A stretch of DNA of 64,000 nucleotides from an uncultured Chryseobacterium sp. (lineage in GTDB: Bacteria; Bacteroidota; Bacteroidia; Flavobacteriales; Weeksellaceae): contig CAJYXJ010000039.1 of NCBI GenBank assembly GCA_913778085.1, forward strand, positions 1 to 64,000. The letters are read 5' to 3'. A program made the position numbers and the translations under genes. This document shows, piece after piece, positions 42,837-52,513 of this stretch (positions are counted from its first letter, which is position 1; every line of letters begins with the position of its first letter). The notes below the pieces were generated by a model, which saw only the letters and a list, made by a program, of their open reading frames with translations, was not told where the DNA came from and ran no database searches.

Positions 42837-44378
42837 ATGAATATTGAAAACATAACTCAACCTTTTATAAAAAAATTTCCCGGAGATTTTTCTGGCAATA
42901 CCATGCAGCGGAATACCCCAAAAGTTCTTTTTTCCACTGTTGCGCCTGCCGGTTTCGATCGTCCGCAACTGATTGTTTTTAATGAAAAACTTTCTGAGGA
43001 AATCGGGCTGGGAAAGTTCGAAGAGAAAGATTTAAATTTCCTGGTAGGCAATCAGCTTCCTGAAAATATTAAACCCTATGCAACCGCTTATGCGGGACAC
43101 CAGTTTGGTAATTGGGCCGGGCAGCTGGGTGACGGACGGGCCATCCTGGCCGGAGAAATCACCAATCCTTCAGGCGAAAGAAACGAGATTCAATGGAAAG
43201 GTGCCGGAGCGACTCCTTATTCCAGGCATGCCGACGGACGGGCTGTGCTGCGTTCCTCTGTAAGGGAATATCTAATGAGTGAGGCCATGTTTCACCTGGG
43301 AATTCCGACCACCCGTGCATTAAGCCTCGCATTTACCGGAGAGGATGTTCTCCGGGACATCATGTATAATGGCAATCCTGAACTGGAAAAAAGTGCGGTG
43401 GTCATTAGAACGGCCGGGAGTTTTCTCCGCTTCGGACATTTTGAACTAATGTCCGCCCAGCAGGAATACAAGACCCTGCAGGAACTTGTGGATTTTACCA
43501 TTGAAAACTATTTTAAAGAAATCACCTCTGCAGGCGAACAGAAATACAGGGACTTTTTTGAAAATGTCTGCCGGAAAACCGCTGACCTGATGGTGGAATG
43601 GTATCGCGTAGGATTTGTTCACGGGGTGATGAATACGGATAATATGTCGGTTCTGGGATTAACGATCGATTATGGTCCTTATTCCATGATGGATGAATAC
43701 AATTTAAACTTTACTCCCAATACCACCGATCTTCCGGGAAGGAGATATGCTTTTGGAAAACAGGGACAGGTTTCGCAATGGAACCTCTGGCAGTTGGCGA
43801 ATGCACTTCACCCATTAATAAAAGACGAAAAATTCCTGGAAGAAATACTAAATGACTATGGAAGCTATTTCTGGGAGACCCATGACCGGATGCTTTGCAG
43901 AAAATTCGGGTTTGATCAGTTGCTAACGAGTGATGAGAAGTTTTTTACCTCTTGGCAGAGCTTAATGCAGGATCTTCAGCTCGATTATACATTGTTTTTT
44001 AATCAGCTTGAAAAATATGATACAACCTTGGATCTTAAAAAACAGTTTGAGCATGTTTCGTATACGTTTTTAAATGAAGAGGATGTAACAAAGCTTGAGG
44101 ATTTTATAAAGAGCTACCAATCCAGACTTGAGAAAAATATTATCTCCAAAGAAAAATCTCTTGAGTTGATGCGCAAAACCAATCCGAAATTCATTCTGAG
44201 AAATTATCTGCTGTATCAATGTATCGAAGAAATTAACGACGGAAAAATGAAAATGCTTGACAAGCTGACCCGGGCGCTGGAAAATCCTTACCAGGAAATC
44301 TACCCCGACTTTTCTGTAAAAAGACCTTCCGGCTATGATGATATTTCAGGATGCTCCATGCTTTCATGCAGCTCTTAA
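42837..44378 (+). CDS. selO: Protein adenylyltransferase SelO (YdiU/UPF0061)
   Basis: A 513-residue pseudokinase-fold enzyme that transfers AMP from ATP onto Ser, Thr or Tyr of proteins in redox control. Signature segments are present: AYAGHQFGNWAGQLGDGRAI, QWKGAGATPYSRHADGRAVLRSS and REYLMSEAMFHLGIPTTRAL. The metal-binding part GVMNTDNMSVLGLTIDYGPY is also there. The C-terminus ends in LSCSS; eukaryotic SelO has selenocysteine at the equivalent third position, while here it is Cys. Length is near the bacterial norm. It is monocistronic. Confidence 0.95.
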   Translation: MNIENITQPFIKKFPGDFSGNTMQRNTPKVLFSTVAPAGFDRPQLIVFNEKLSEEIGLGKFEEKDLNFLVGNQLPENIKPYATAYAGHQFGNWAGQLGDGRAILAGEITNPSGERNEIQWKGAGATPYSRHADGRAVLRSSVREYLMSEAMFHLGIPTTRALSLAFTGEDVLRDIMYNGNPELEKSAVVIRTAGSFLRFGHFELMSAQQEYKTLQELVDFTIENYFKEITSAGEQKYRDFFENVCRKTADLMVEWYRVGFVHGVMNTDNMSVLGLTIDYGPYSMMDEYNLNFTPNTTDLPGRRYAFGKQGQVSQWNLWQLANALHPLIKDEKFLEEILNDYGSYFWETHDRMLCRKFGFDQLLTSDEKFFTSWQSLMQDLQLDYTLFFNQLEKYDTTLDLKKQFEHVSYTFLNEEDVTKLEDFIKSYQSRLEKNIISKEKSLELMRKTNPKFILRNYLLYQCIEEINDGKMKMLDKLTRALENPYQEIYPDFSVKRPSGYDDISGCSMLSCSS

Positions 44379-44441
44379 AAGCGTTCAGTTTACAGTAGTT
44401 TTTTTCTGATATTAATTTGATAATCCGGATATAAATCAGCC

Positions 44442-44470
44442 ATCCTTTCAGCTTATGGAAGGATTTTTTA
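44442..44470 (+). terminator. Intrinsic terminator of selO
   Basis: An ATCCTT/AAGGAT stem (44442-44447 with 44459-44464) followed by TTTTTTA. Apart from it and the promoter at 44661, the 397-bp gap shows nothing recognisable. Confidence 0.75.
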
Positions 44471-44660
44471 TTTCAGACCAAAAGTAGCTGTAGGTCCTAT
44501 GAATATTGATAATAGAAAGCCATGTATTCCTTATTGATGAATTTCAGGCAGTTAGACAAAAACAAATTATTAAATTCATGTTTTAAACATCTATTTATTA
44601 ATTATTTATTAACCATATAAAAATATCATTACAATACCTGCTATAATAAAAGTTAATTAT

Positions 44661-44668
44661 TATATTTG
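44661..44668 (+). promoter_or_regulatory. -7 element TATATTTG for the 44.8 kb exoprotein gene
   Basis: An exact TAnnTTTG match giving a leader of about 105 bases before the ATG at 44776. Confidence 0.5.
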
Positions 44669-44775
44669 TTACACCAACTCATAAATTTTATTAAGTGATC
44701 CGTACGTTGAATTGAATAATATTCATAAATCGTATTCGCGCTGTGCAAATAAACTTACTTTATAAAATTTTAAAC

Positions 44776-45837
44776 ATGAAAAAACAAGCTTCTATTGCTG
44801 CTGCACTTCTTCTTTCTACACTTATTTACTCCCAAGTTGGGATTAACACACAAACCCCTAAAGCTACCCTGGATGTGACCGCAAGGAACAACAACGGAAC
44901 CACTCCTGAAGGAATGATCCCGCCAAGGCTTACCGGAGACCAGATCAAATCTGCTGACGGCCAGTATGGAGCCGACCAGACAGGTGCAGTGATCTACGCT
45001 ACCGCTGCCGTAACGACATCGAGCACGAAAACCGTTAACATTAATGCTCCGGGATATTACTATTTTGACGGAAATATTTGGCAAAAGCTGGGAAGAACTT
45101 ACACGACAAGCAACGGAATCTCCTTGTCAGGTAACGATATGCGTCTCGGAGGCGCACTTTCACAAACTACCACCATCAATAACAATGGGAACAATTTAAA
45201 TATTACAGGATCCGCTGCTGCCACAACTTTTGACCCGACAGGGAACGTAGGAATTGGAATCGCTTCTCCTTCGCAGCCCCTGGATGTAAACGGAACGGCC
45301 CGCCTTCGGAATATTCCTTCCACCGGAGGTACAGTGATGCTTACTGCAGATAACAACGGCGTTATCCGCAAACAGGCACTTCCTACCGCTTCCGCACCAG
45401 TCATACAGGCTAGCTTTTCGGCAAATGGTGTTAATTTAAACCCCTCCAACTGGGCCAATTACAATTATACCGGCACTTCCATTACCATCCCAGCAAACAG
45501 TAAATACATCATTAATTCCACACAGCTTATTACAAATTTTACTTTGATGCCATCCAACCAGTCGATCTGGGTAAGAAGCAGCTTTTCGGACAGCTCCAGT
45601 TCTTTTGCTCTCAGCCCGGACATTGTCGGCTCAAACCTTATGAGCGGCATCTGGGCACCTTCCACTAAATTCGGGCTTCTTTCCGGCGCCATTATCCTTA
45701 ACAACACTTCTTCAAGTGCAAAAACATACTATTACTGGGCCGGACAGGTTGACAATAACGGCTACACCGGTACCATTGATCAATTCGGAGGATCATCATG
45801 GGCAGAGAACCAGCTGTACGCCATTCCTGTTAACTAA
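44776..45837 (+). CDS. Secreted protein of unknown function, coat/tail-fibre-like composition
   Basis: 353 residues from the ATG at 44776; an upstream TTG at 44743 is less likely. Signal peptide is MKKQASIAAALLLSTLIYSQ. The mature protein begins VGINTQTPKATLDVTARNNNG, a phrase common to a large group of Bacteroidota surface proteins. It continues with GNVGIGIASPSQPLDVNGTARL, again of that group. It is rich in Asn, Ser, Thr and Gly and has no Cys cluster or T9SS tail. The C-terminal 130 residues are a jelly-roll-like beta domain by appearance. Function is unknown. Confidence 0.8.
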   Translation: MKKQASIAAALLLSTLIYSQVGINTQTPKATLDVTARNNNGTTPEGMIPPRLTGDQIKSADGQYGADQTGAVIYATAAVTTSSTKTVNINAPGYYYFDGNIWQKLGRTYTTSNGISLSGNDMRLGGALSQTTTINNNGNNLNITGSAAATTFDPTGNVGIGIASPSQPLDVNGTARLRNIPSTGGTVMLTADNNGVIRKQALPTASAPVIQASFSANGVNLNPSNWANYNYTGTSITIPANSKYIINSTQLITNFTLMPSNQSIWVRSSFSDSSSSFALSPDIVGSNLMSGIWAPSTKFGLLSGAIILNNTSSSAKTYYYWAGQVDNNGYTGTIDQFGGSSWAENQLYAIPVN

Positions 45838-45905
45838 CGGGAATGTATAATAATCGTTAGCATTAACATTTGCTCAGTAATTATACCAAATATGCTTTAT
45901 AATAC

Positions 45906-45932
45906 AAAAACCCGTCATTTCTGATGGGTTTT
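45906..45932 (+). terminator. Intrinsic terminator of the 44.8 kb gene
   Basis: An AAACCCGTCA/TGATGGGTTT stem with one mismatch (about 45908-45917 with 45922-45931), followed by a T-rich tract. Confidence 0.7.
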
Positions 45933-45937
45933 ATCTT

Positions 45938-45945
45938 TATTTTTG
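45938..45945 (+). promoter_or_regulatory. -7 element TATTTTTG that decides the start of the 46 kb membrane protein
   Basis: An exact TAnnTTTG match. An apparent TTG start at 45943 falls inside this element, so the GTG at 45961 is the better start and the leader is only about 10 bases. Confidence 0.55.
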
Positions 45946-45960
45946 CAAAAACTTCCAAGC

Positions 45961-47235
45961 GTGTCAAAGTTCAAAATAAAATTCGTCGATTTTTTTAAGC
46001 TGATTTTTCCTTCTACGGGGATCGAGCTGATCGTTTTCCTGTTCTTCCTGGTAGTATATGGATATTTAGGATCTTATATTGCGATTCACCACAAAATTAT
46101 TTTCGACGCCCGGATTCCCTGGGATGCGTATTTCAGCTTTGACAACAAATCAATCGTCATGACGGGCGGGAGCTTTGAAAGACATCCCCTGTCCTATTAT
46201 TTCTTCAACTGGATCCGTGAACTGGCATTGCTGTTTTCCGATGGGAAAATGGATGGCAATTTCCGCTTTGTCCTGGCCTGGCTCAGCAATCTTGCCGTAA
46301 GCTTAAGTGTTCTTCAGGTTTTTAAATATCTTAAGAATATCATCGGCCTGCCTTTAATTTTTACGGTCCCTCTGATCCTGTTTTTCGGAAGCTTTTCTAC
46401 AACGATTTTACTTTCGTTTACCCCGGAAAATTTCACTTATACTCTTTTTCTCTTGACCTTATTTCATCATTACGCGGCCATCAAACTAAAAAGGGAGGAG
46501 AAAATTCCGGCACTGGCACTGGTTCTTTCAGGAATTACCATCGGCGGTTTAACGGTAACTAATATTATGAAGGTTTTTATTCCCGTTGCTTTTGAAAAGG
46601 GCCTTTTCAGGAGCTGGAAAAAATTCGGAAATGCAGCTTTCAGGGTTATTTTCACTTGTACTTGCTTTATTCTTTTGTATCTGAACAGAATTGATTTTAA
46701 ATATGAAAATATATTCAGCAAAACCAATGAACAGTATGAAAAGTTTTCCAATGTAAATGCAACACCAACCTGGGATATGATCTTATCGTACTTTTTCGGG
46801 GGAAATATCCTTTTCTCAAATTTCATTATCCGCGATAAGCACAATATGCATGGCTATCATTATAAAGGCATTATTATGGATGTTTACACTTCATGGATTC
46901 CTTATATTTTCATTGCCGCATCATTAGCACTGATTTTTTGGAGTTACTTTAAAAATTTCAGAAATAAACTGATTCAGGTGCTGATGATTTCCTTCATAGT
47001 GGATATCATCATACACTGCATCATGAGATTTGGACTTCACACTTCATTTATTTACGGCGGGCACTTTGTTTTTGTATACCCGCTACTGCTGGGCTGGCTG
47101 TTTTATAGCTACCGGCAATCCCCTAAAATGCTGTCTTTTTTAACGGCCTTATGCTGTATTCTATTCGTCTATCTTACAGCCAATAACTATCTGCGAATGA
47201 CTGAATTTTTCTGGTTTCTGAAAATGTATTATTAA
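45961..47235 (+). CDS. Polytopic membrane protein, unknown function (DUF6080-like)
   Basis: 424 residues from the GTG at 45961 (MSKFKIKFVDFFKLIFP). It has roughly ten to twelve hydrophobic helices, beginning IELIVFLFFLVVYGYLGSYIA. Between the first two helices lies a conserved-looking loop, DARIPWDAYFSFDNKS...RHPLSYYF. The layout of a short loop after helix 1 and many helices resembles GT-C type glycosyltransferases, but no clear DxD or ExD motif can be confirmed. I believe the group is DUF6080, without certainty. It is single and convergent with the SPOR protein gene. Confidence 0.75.
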   Translation: MSKFKIKFVDFFKLIFPSTGIELIVFLFFLVVYGYLGSYIAIHHKIIFDARIPWDAYFSFDNKSIVMTGGSFERHPLSYYFFNWIRELALLFSDGKMDGNFRFVLAWLSNLAVSLSVLQVFKYLKNIIGLPLIFTVPLILFFGSFSTTILLSFTPENFTYTLFLLTLFHHYAAIKLKREEKIPALALVLSGITIGGLTVTNIMKVFIPVAFEKGLFRSWKKFGNAAFRVIFTCTCFILLYLNRIDFKYENIFSKTNEQYEKFSNVNATPTWDMILSYFFGGNILFSNFIIRDKHNMHGYHYKGIIMDVYTSWIPYIFIAASLALIFWSYFKNFRNKLIQVLMISFIVDIIIHCIMRFGLHTSFIYGGHFVFVYPLLLGWLFYSYRQSPKMLSFLTALCCILFVYLTANNYLRMTEFFWFLKMYY

Positions 47236-47268
47236 AATTTTCATCTTAAAGCTCAGCCGGAATACAAA

Positions 47269-47295
47269 CAAAAAAGCTGAGAAAACCCCAGCTTC
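47269..47295 (-). terminator. Intrinsic terminator of the SPOR-domain gene
   Basis: An AAGCTG/CAGCTT stem (47274-47279 with 47289-47294) followed on the minus strand by TTTTTGTTTG. Confidence 0.65.
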
Positions 47296-47316
47296 TGTTA
47301 TTTATTTTATATTAAA

Positions 47317-47856
47317 TTATTTTGCTTCTGCACAGAAAATTCTGTATTGAACCGCTACTGCCGATTTAAAATATTCCCTGATCCTGGAAAGGTCGGAAGC
47401 GGCACTCTGTTTCGTGAAATAGCTTCCTGCCAGAATTTTATAATTGGGTCTCAGAGACGCATCCGTTTCTACTTTGAGGTTAGGAAAACGTTTTCTGAAA
47501 TAGGCTTTCACTTCATTGGCTTCTTCATTGCTTTTCACGATGGTGATCTGGATCTTATACCCTAAAATCCTTGGATTTTTCCTGCAGATTTCAGCATTGG
47601 TAAGCTCTCTGTTGGGAACATAAATCTTCGTAGGTTTTGAGGACGCATAATCATCATCACTATCTCTTGAAATTATTGAAACTGAGCTTTTTAAACACTT
47701 ATCTTCAATGCTTTCCAGAGCCGCATTTATTTTAGAATCCATCGTCATTGTAAGTTCAGTACCTGCCAGTGTGTCTTTTTTGACAACCTGCTGTGCATCA
47801 ATACGGTAAAATAAAGACAAAAGCAGGATCGAAAATACTTTAATCAAATTTTTCAT
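47317..47856 (-). CDS. SPOR-domain protein, exported
   Basis: 179 residues with signal peptide MKNLIKVFSILLLSLFYRIDAQ. A linker covers about residues 25-95. The C-terminal SPOR-like domain (about residues 95-170) contains GYKIQITIVKSNEEANEVKAYF, KVETDASLRPNYKILAGSYFTKQSA and ASDLSRIREYF. SPOR domains bind glycan strands of peptidoglycan that lack peptide side chains, usually at division sites. A periplasmic cell-wall role is likely. It has its own promoter and terminator. Confidence 0.85.
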   Translation of the reverse strand: MKNLIKVFSILLLSLFYRIDAQQVVKKDTLAGTELTMTMDSKINAALESIEDKCLKSSVSIISRDSDDDYASSKPTKIYVPNRELTNAEICRKNPRILGYKIQITIVKSNEEANEVKAYFRKRFPNLKVETDASLRPNYKILAGSYFTKQSAASDLSRIREYFKSAVAVQYRIFCAEAK

Positions 47857-47871
47857 TTAAAGTTGTTTGCG

Positions 47872-47879
47872 CAAATTTA
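47872..47879 (-). promoter_or_regulatory. -7 element TAAATTTG for the SPOR-domain gene
   Basis: An exact TAnnTTTG match 16 bases before the ATG at 47856. Confidence 0.55.
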
Positions 47880-47986
47880 GACAAATTAAAAAATTATACC
47901 AAATTCAGTTATTTAGAATAGTTACAAATTAAATGGAAATGACATTTTCCCCTTTCTATATACCGTTAAATTCCTGTTAAAAATAT

Positions 47987-47994
47987 TATTTTTG
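47987..47994 (+). promoter_or_regulatory. -7 element TATTTTTG for the alternative complex III operon
   Basis: An exact TAnnTTTG match giving a leader of about 40 bases before actA (48041). No consensus -33 TTTG is clear. Confidence 0.6.
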
Positions 47995-48040
47995 CGGGAT
48001 TGATTGAATGTTCAATATTTACTAACATAAGATAATTTAA

Positions 48041-49402
48041 ATGATTAGTTGGAGAAAGCATTATAGACAAACGTTGATCGCAATAGGCTTATTGCTATCA
48101 ACCAGTGCTTCAATTTACGGGCAGGACGGCGATCCTAAGAATGGTGAAAAGCTTTTCAAAGCAAATTGTACTGCATGTCACGCACTAGACAAACAAGTTG
48201 TAGGACCACCCCTTAAGGGCGTTGTAGAACGGGTAAAGACAGAAGGTGGCGTAGACAAGGACTGGCTTCACAAGTGGATCAAAAACAACAAGGAGCTCAG
48301 GGCTTCCGGAGACAAGTACGCCAATGAAATTTTTGAGAAGTTCAACAAGACGGAGATGCAGGTCTTTCCAAATCTTAGTGATAAGGATATTGACGACATC
48401 TTAGCTTACACCACTAATCCACCTGAGCCGACAAAAACGGATGCTGCAAAAGAAACTCCTGCTGCCGGAACGGCAAATGCAGCACCCCAAAGCTCTACAA
48501 CAACCAACGTAGTGATCATTTCCCTTTTAGCGATTGCAGGCCTACTGGTTTGGATCTTGGTTAAACTGAGACAATTGGTAAAACTAGGCCAGTCTGAGGA
48601 TCTTGCCGGGCTTAACGAATCAAGGGTAAAATCTTTCAGTGAAATCTACGAGAAATACCATTATATCGGAAAAGGACTTATTGCCATTCTGGCCATTTTA
48701 GCGGCTTACGGGGTATGGAACTGGCTGATGTGGATCGGGGTTTACAAAGGGTACAAACCGGAGCAACCGATTTATTTCTCCCACAAAATCCACGCCGGTG
48801 AACAGAAAATCGACTGTCAGCTTTGTCACTCCAGTGCCAAATACGGAAAAGTATCTGAAATCCCTTCCATGAACGTTTGTATGAACTGTCACCGAACAAT
48901 TTCCGAATACAACGCGGAGCACTATATGGAGCCAGGAAAAGACAAAGCATTCTACGACGGGGAAATCCAGAAGATCTATGCGGCTACAGGCTGGGATCCT
49001 GCAAAACAGCAGTACACCGGAAAAACACAGCCGGTTGAATGGACAAGAATCCACAACATGCCGGACTTCGTATACTTCAACCACGCTCAGCACGTAGTAG
49101 CAGGAGAACAGGCGATCATCAACTCTTTCAACAAAAAGAATCCTGACAACAAAATCGATGTGGTATGTAAAGCATGTCACGGTAAAATCGACACCATGAA
49201 CGTGGTGCAGATGGCAAACGACTTTACAATGGGATGGTGTATCGAATGCCACAGAACAACAGAAGTTGACATGAACAACGGTTATAATAAAGAATACTTC
49301 AAGAATCTACACGACAAGCTGAAAAAGCAGTACCCTAAAGACGGTGGTAAGATTACGGTAGATGCAATTGGAGGTATTGAGTGTGGTAAATGTCATTATT
49401 AA
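48041..49402 (+). CDS. actA: Alternative complex III multihaem cytochrome ActA, fused to a monohaem domain
   Basis: 453 residues. It has an N-terminal export signal (about residues 8-29) and a monohaem cytochrome c domain (about 30-125, NCTACHALDKQVVGPPLKG). Two membrane helices follow (about 165-185 and 215-235), then a C-terminal pentahaem domain with CQLCH, CMNCH, CKACH, CIECH and CGKCH. Six CxxCH haem sites are therefore present. Classic ActA has five; the extra N-terminal domain is an additional electron carrier. ActA passes electrons from the quinol-oxidising part of the complex. It is the first gene of the actABCDEF operon. Confidence 0.94.
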   Translation: MISWRKHYRQTLIAIGLLLSTSASIYGQDGDPKNGEKLFKANCTACHALDKQVVGPPLKGVVERVKTEGGVDKDWLHKWIKNNKELRASGDKYANEIFEKFNKTEMQVFPNLSDKDIDDILAYTTNPPEPTKTDAAKETPAAGTANAAPQSSTTTNVVIISLLAIAGLLVWILVKLRQLVKLGQSEDLAGLNESRVKSFSEIYEKYHYIGKGLIAILAILAAYGVWNWLMWIGVYKGYKPEQPIYFSHKIHAGEQKIDCQLCHSSAKYGKVSEIPSMNVCMNCHRTISEYNAEHYMEPGKDKAFYDGEIQKIYAATGWDPAKQQYTGKTQPVEWTRIHNMPDFVYFNHAQHVVAGEQAIINSFNKKNPDNKIDVVCKACHGKIDTMNVVQMANDFTMGWCIECHRTTEVDMNNGYNKEYFKNLHDKLKKQYPKDGGKITVDAIGGIECGKCHY

Positions 49403-49425
49403 TAACTAAAAATTAGAAGTATCAA

Positions 49426-52400
49426 ATGGCTTCAAACAAAATACAATTTAGAAGTATTCATGAACTTAAAAATCCGGCTTTAAACAATAAGCTGGCTCAA
49501 AAAGAGTTCCAGGAAGAAATTCCTGTAGAAGATTTCCTTGAAGACGCGGAAACTAACGGTTCCGGTACTTCAAGAAGAGATTTCTTAAAACTATTAGGGT
49601 TTTCTACAGCAGCCGTAACCCTGGCTGCCTGTGAAGCTCCGGTAATCAAAACGATTCCTTATGTGGTAAAGCCGCATGACATCATCCCGGGGATTCCAAA
49701 CTATTATGCTTCCACTTATTTCGACGGGTTCGATTTTGCAAGCGTTCTGGTAAAGACAAGAGAAGGAAGACCGATCAAAATAGAACCGAACCCGGCAGCG
49801 GGCGATTTAGGGAAGACCAACGCAAGAGCTCAGGCCAGCGTACTTTCACTTTACGATAATGATAAAGTAAAGCAGCCTAAATTTGAAGGGAAAGACGAAA
49901 CTTTCGACAAAGTAGACAGCTACGTCATCAAAGGATTGGAAGAAGCTAAAGCTGCAGGAAAAAGAATCGTATTGTTATCGCATTCTTTCGCTTCCCCTAC
50001 TTTCAAAAAACTATTCGCTGAATTTAAAGCAAAATATCCTACTGCAGAACTGGTAACCTACGATGCATATCCATATGCTGCAGGACTGGACGCAGCCCAG
50101 GAAGTTTTCGGAACAAGAGCACTGCCTGTTTACGACCTTAAAGGAACTGAACTGGTAGTAGCTTTCCAGGCAGATTTCTTAGGAGACTACAACGGAGGAG
50201 GTCTGGAATCTTCTTACGCTGCAGCAAGAAAGCCGGGAGCAAATATGTTGAGACACATTCAGGTGGAATCCAACATGTCTCTGACTGGTGCTAACTCCGA
50301 TGAAAGAATCAGATTGAAACCTAGCCAGGTAAACAAAACCCTGGTTGAAGTATACAATGCTATCGTTGGCGGCGGTTCTTCCGATAAAACAGCTAATGAA
50401 ATTGCAAAAGAACTTCAGACCAAAGGAAGCAAAGCGGTTGTTTTCGCTGACGGTTCCAAAGGGGCTCAGGTTTTAGCCCACTTAATCAACCAGAAATTAG
50501 GATCAGTAGCTTTCACTGGAAAGGCGAACTTCCTTAAAGATTTCGACAAGGCAAGATTCCAGGAATTCCTGGGATGGGTAAATGCAGGTCAGGTTGGCGT
50601 ATTGATCGCAAACAATGTAGACCCGATTTATTCTTATTACAAAGGAGAAGATTTCAAAAAATCTTTAACTAAAGTTCCTTATGTAATCGCCGTTGCCGAT
50701 AAGAAAAATGAAATGTACAAAGCCGCAAAAGCGGTAATCCCCGTAGCCAACTGGCTTGAATCATGGGGAGATATCGAGCCTCAGAGCGGAGTATATTCAT
50801 TAATGCAGCCTACCATCCAGAAAATCTACAAATCAAGACAGATCGAAGAATCTCTATTGGTTTGGAAAAACGGTAAAAACAATGCTGCCAACAATTATTA
50901 TGATTATTTAAAAGCAAGTGCAACTTCTATCTTGGGAGCCACCTCTTTTAATAAAGCATTATATAACGGGTTCAATACTTCAAATAATACAACAATGTTG
51001 TCTTATGCCGGAGGAAACGGAGCCCAGGCTGTTGCCGAAGTTAGCGGATTCAAACCTTCCGACCTGGAATTGGTATTGTACACGAAAACAGCAATGGGTG
51101 ACGGTACACAGGCCAACAACCCTTGGTTGCAGGAATTACCGGATCCGATCACGAGAATGTCTTGGGATAACTACCTGACGATGTCTCCGAAAGATGCTGA
51201 AAAACTAGGTATCGACAACGATCTTAATGCGAGAATGCAGCTTGACGGCTCTATCGTTAACCTTACCGTAAACGGAGTAACCATCAAAGATGTTCCTGTA
51301 TTTGTTCAGCCGGGACAAGCAGAAGGATCAGTAGGTCTTGCACTGGGTTACGGTAAGAAAAACTCAGGAGCTACCGCAGATACAGGGGTAAATGCTTATC
51401 CTTTATTCGACGGTTCCAACCTGGCGGTTTCAAATGTTAAAATCGAAAAGACCGGTGAAGACCACGAATTTGCTGGGATCCAGCTTCAGAACACCCTAAT
51501 GGGACGTTACGAAATCGCAAAAGAAGTTCCTTTAGCTGATTTCCTAAACGTAGCATTCGACGATGAGCACAAAGGATGGAACAGACCTTTGGAATATCAT
51601 ACCATCAGCGGAGCACTTCCTGCAAGAAAAATCGATCTTTGGGATGCTTTCGATGATACCGACGGGCCTCACTTCAACATGTCGATCGACTTGAACTCTT
51701 GTACAGGTTGTGGATCTTGTATCATCGCTTGCCAGGCAGAGAACAACGTTCCTGTTGTAGGAAAAGACGAGATCAGAATGTCCAGAGATATGTACTGGTT
51801 AAGAATCGACCGTTATTATTCTGCAAGACAGAAAGTAGAAGTATACGAAGGATTAAAAGAAGGAATGGCCGTTCCGGAATTATACGGAACAGCTTTCAAT
51901 AAAGAAGGCGGTGCATTGAACCACCCAGCGGATAATCCTGATGTGATCTTCCAGCCGGTAATGTGCCAGCACTGTAACCACGCCCCTTGTGAAACAGTAT
52001 GTCCGGTAGCGGCAACTTCACACGGTAAGCAGGGACAGAACCATATGGCTTACAACAGATGTATCGGTACAAGATATTGTGCGAACAACTGTCCTTATAA
52101 AGTAAGACGTTTCAACTGGTTTACGTATAACCTGAATGACAAGTTCGATTTCAATATGAATAACGATCTTGGAAGAATGGTACTGAACCCGGATGTAGTG
52201 GTAAGAACGAGAGGGGTAATGGAGAAATGTTCATTATGTATCCAGATGACTCAAACGACTATTCTCGAAGCTAAAAAAGAAGGTAGAATCGTAAAAGACG
52301 GAGAGTTCCAGACGGCATGTTCAAAAGCTTGTACTACAGGATCGATCCAGTTCGGAGACATGAATGACAAAGAATCTGAAATCAGAAAATTATACGCTGA

Positions 52401-52488
52401 TAACAGAAGATATTATTTACTTGAAGAGATCGGAACCAAGCCAAACGTGTTCTATCATACGAAGGTAAGAAACAGAGTAGAAAAATAA
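49426..52488 (+). CDS. actB: Alternative complex III iron-sulfur subunit ActB
   Basis: A 1020-residue subunit that fuses a molybdopterin-oxidoreductase-like domain lacking cofactor ligands (about residues 90-730) to a ferredoxin-type domain. A Tat-type signal with a lipobox is visible: SRRDFLKLLGFSTAAVTLAAC. Iron-sulfur clusters are set by SCTGCGSCIIACQAEN, CQHCNHAPCETVCPVAA, RCIGTRYCANNCPYKVRR and CSLCIQM with a later CSKACTTG. Four clusters are expected. It lies 23 bases after actA and 25 before actC. The gene is intact and full-length. Confidence 0.96.
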   Translation: MASNKIQFRSIHELKNPALNNKLAQKEFQEEIPVEDFLEDAETNGSGTSRRDFLKLLGFSTAAVTLAACEAPVIKTIPYVVKPHDIIPGIPNYYASTYFDGFDFASVLVKTREGRPIKIEPNPAAGDLGKTNARAQASVLSLYDNDKVKQPKFEGKDETFDKVDSYVIKGLEEAKAAGKRIVLLSHSFASPTFKKLFAEFKAKYPTAELVTYDAYPYAAGLDAAQEVFGTRALPVYDLKGTELVVAFQADFLGDYNGGGLESSYAAARKPGANMLRHIQVESNMSLTGANSDERIRLKPSQVNKTLVEVYNAIVGGGSSDKTANEIAKELQTKGSKAVVFADGSKGAQVLAHLINQKLGSVAFTGKANFLKDFDKARFQEFLGWVNAGQVGVLIANNVDPIYSYYKGEDFKKSLTKVPYVIAVADKKNEMYKAAKAVIPVANWLESWGDIEPQSGVYSLMQPTIQKIYKSRQIEESLLVWKNGKNNAANNYYDYLKASATSILGATSFNKALYNGFNTSNNTTMLSYAGGNGAQAVAEVSGFKPSDLELVLYTKTAMGDGTQANNPWLQELPDPITRMSWDNYLTMSPKDAEKLGIDNDLNARMQLDGSIVNLTVNGVTIKDVPVFVQPGQAEGSVGLALGYGKKNSGATADTGVNAYPLFDGSNLAVSNVKIEKTGEDHEFAGIQLQNTLMGRYEIAKEVPLADFLNVAFDDEHKGWNRPLEYHTISGALPARKIDLWDAFDDTDGPHFNMSIDLNSCTGCGSCIIACQAENNVPVVGKDEIRMSRDMYWLRIDRYYSARQKVEVYEGLKEGMAVPELYGTAFNKEGGALNHPADNPDVIFQPVMCQHCNHAPCETVCPVAATSHGKQGQNHMAYNRCIGTRYCANNCPYKVRRFNWFTYNLNDKFDFNMNNDLGRMVLNPDVVVRTRGVMEKCSLCIQMTQTTILEAKKEGRIVKDGEFQTACSKACTTGSIQFGDMNDKESEIRKLYADNRRYYLLEEIGTKPNVFYHTKVRNRVEK

Positions 52489-52513
52489 AGTTTAAATAAT
52501 AAATAGGTAAAAA

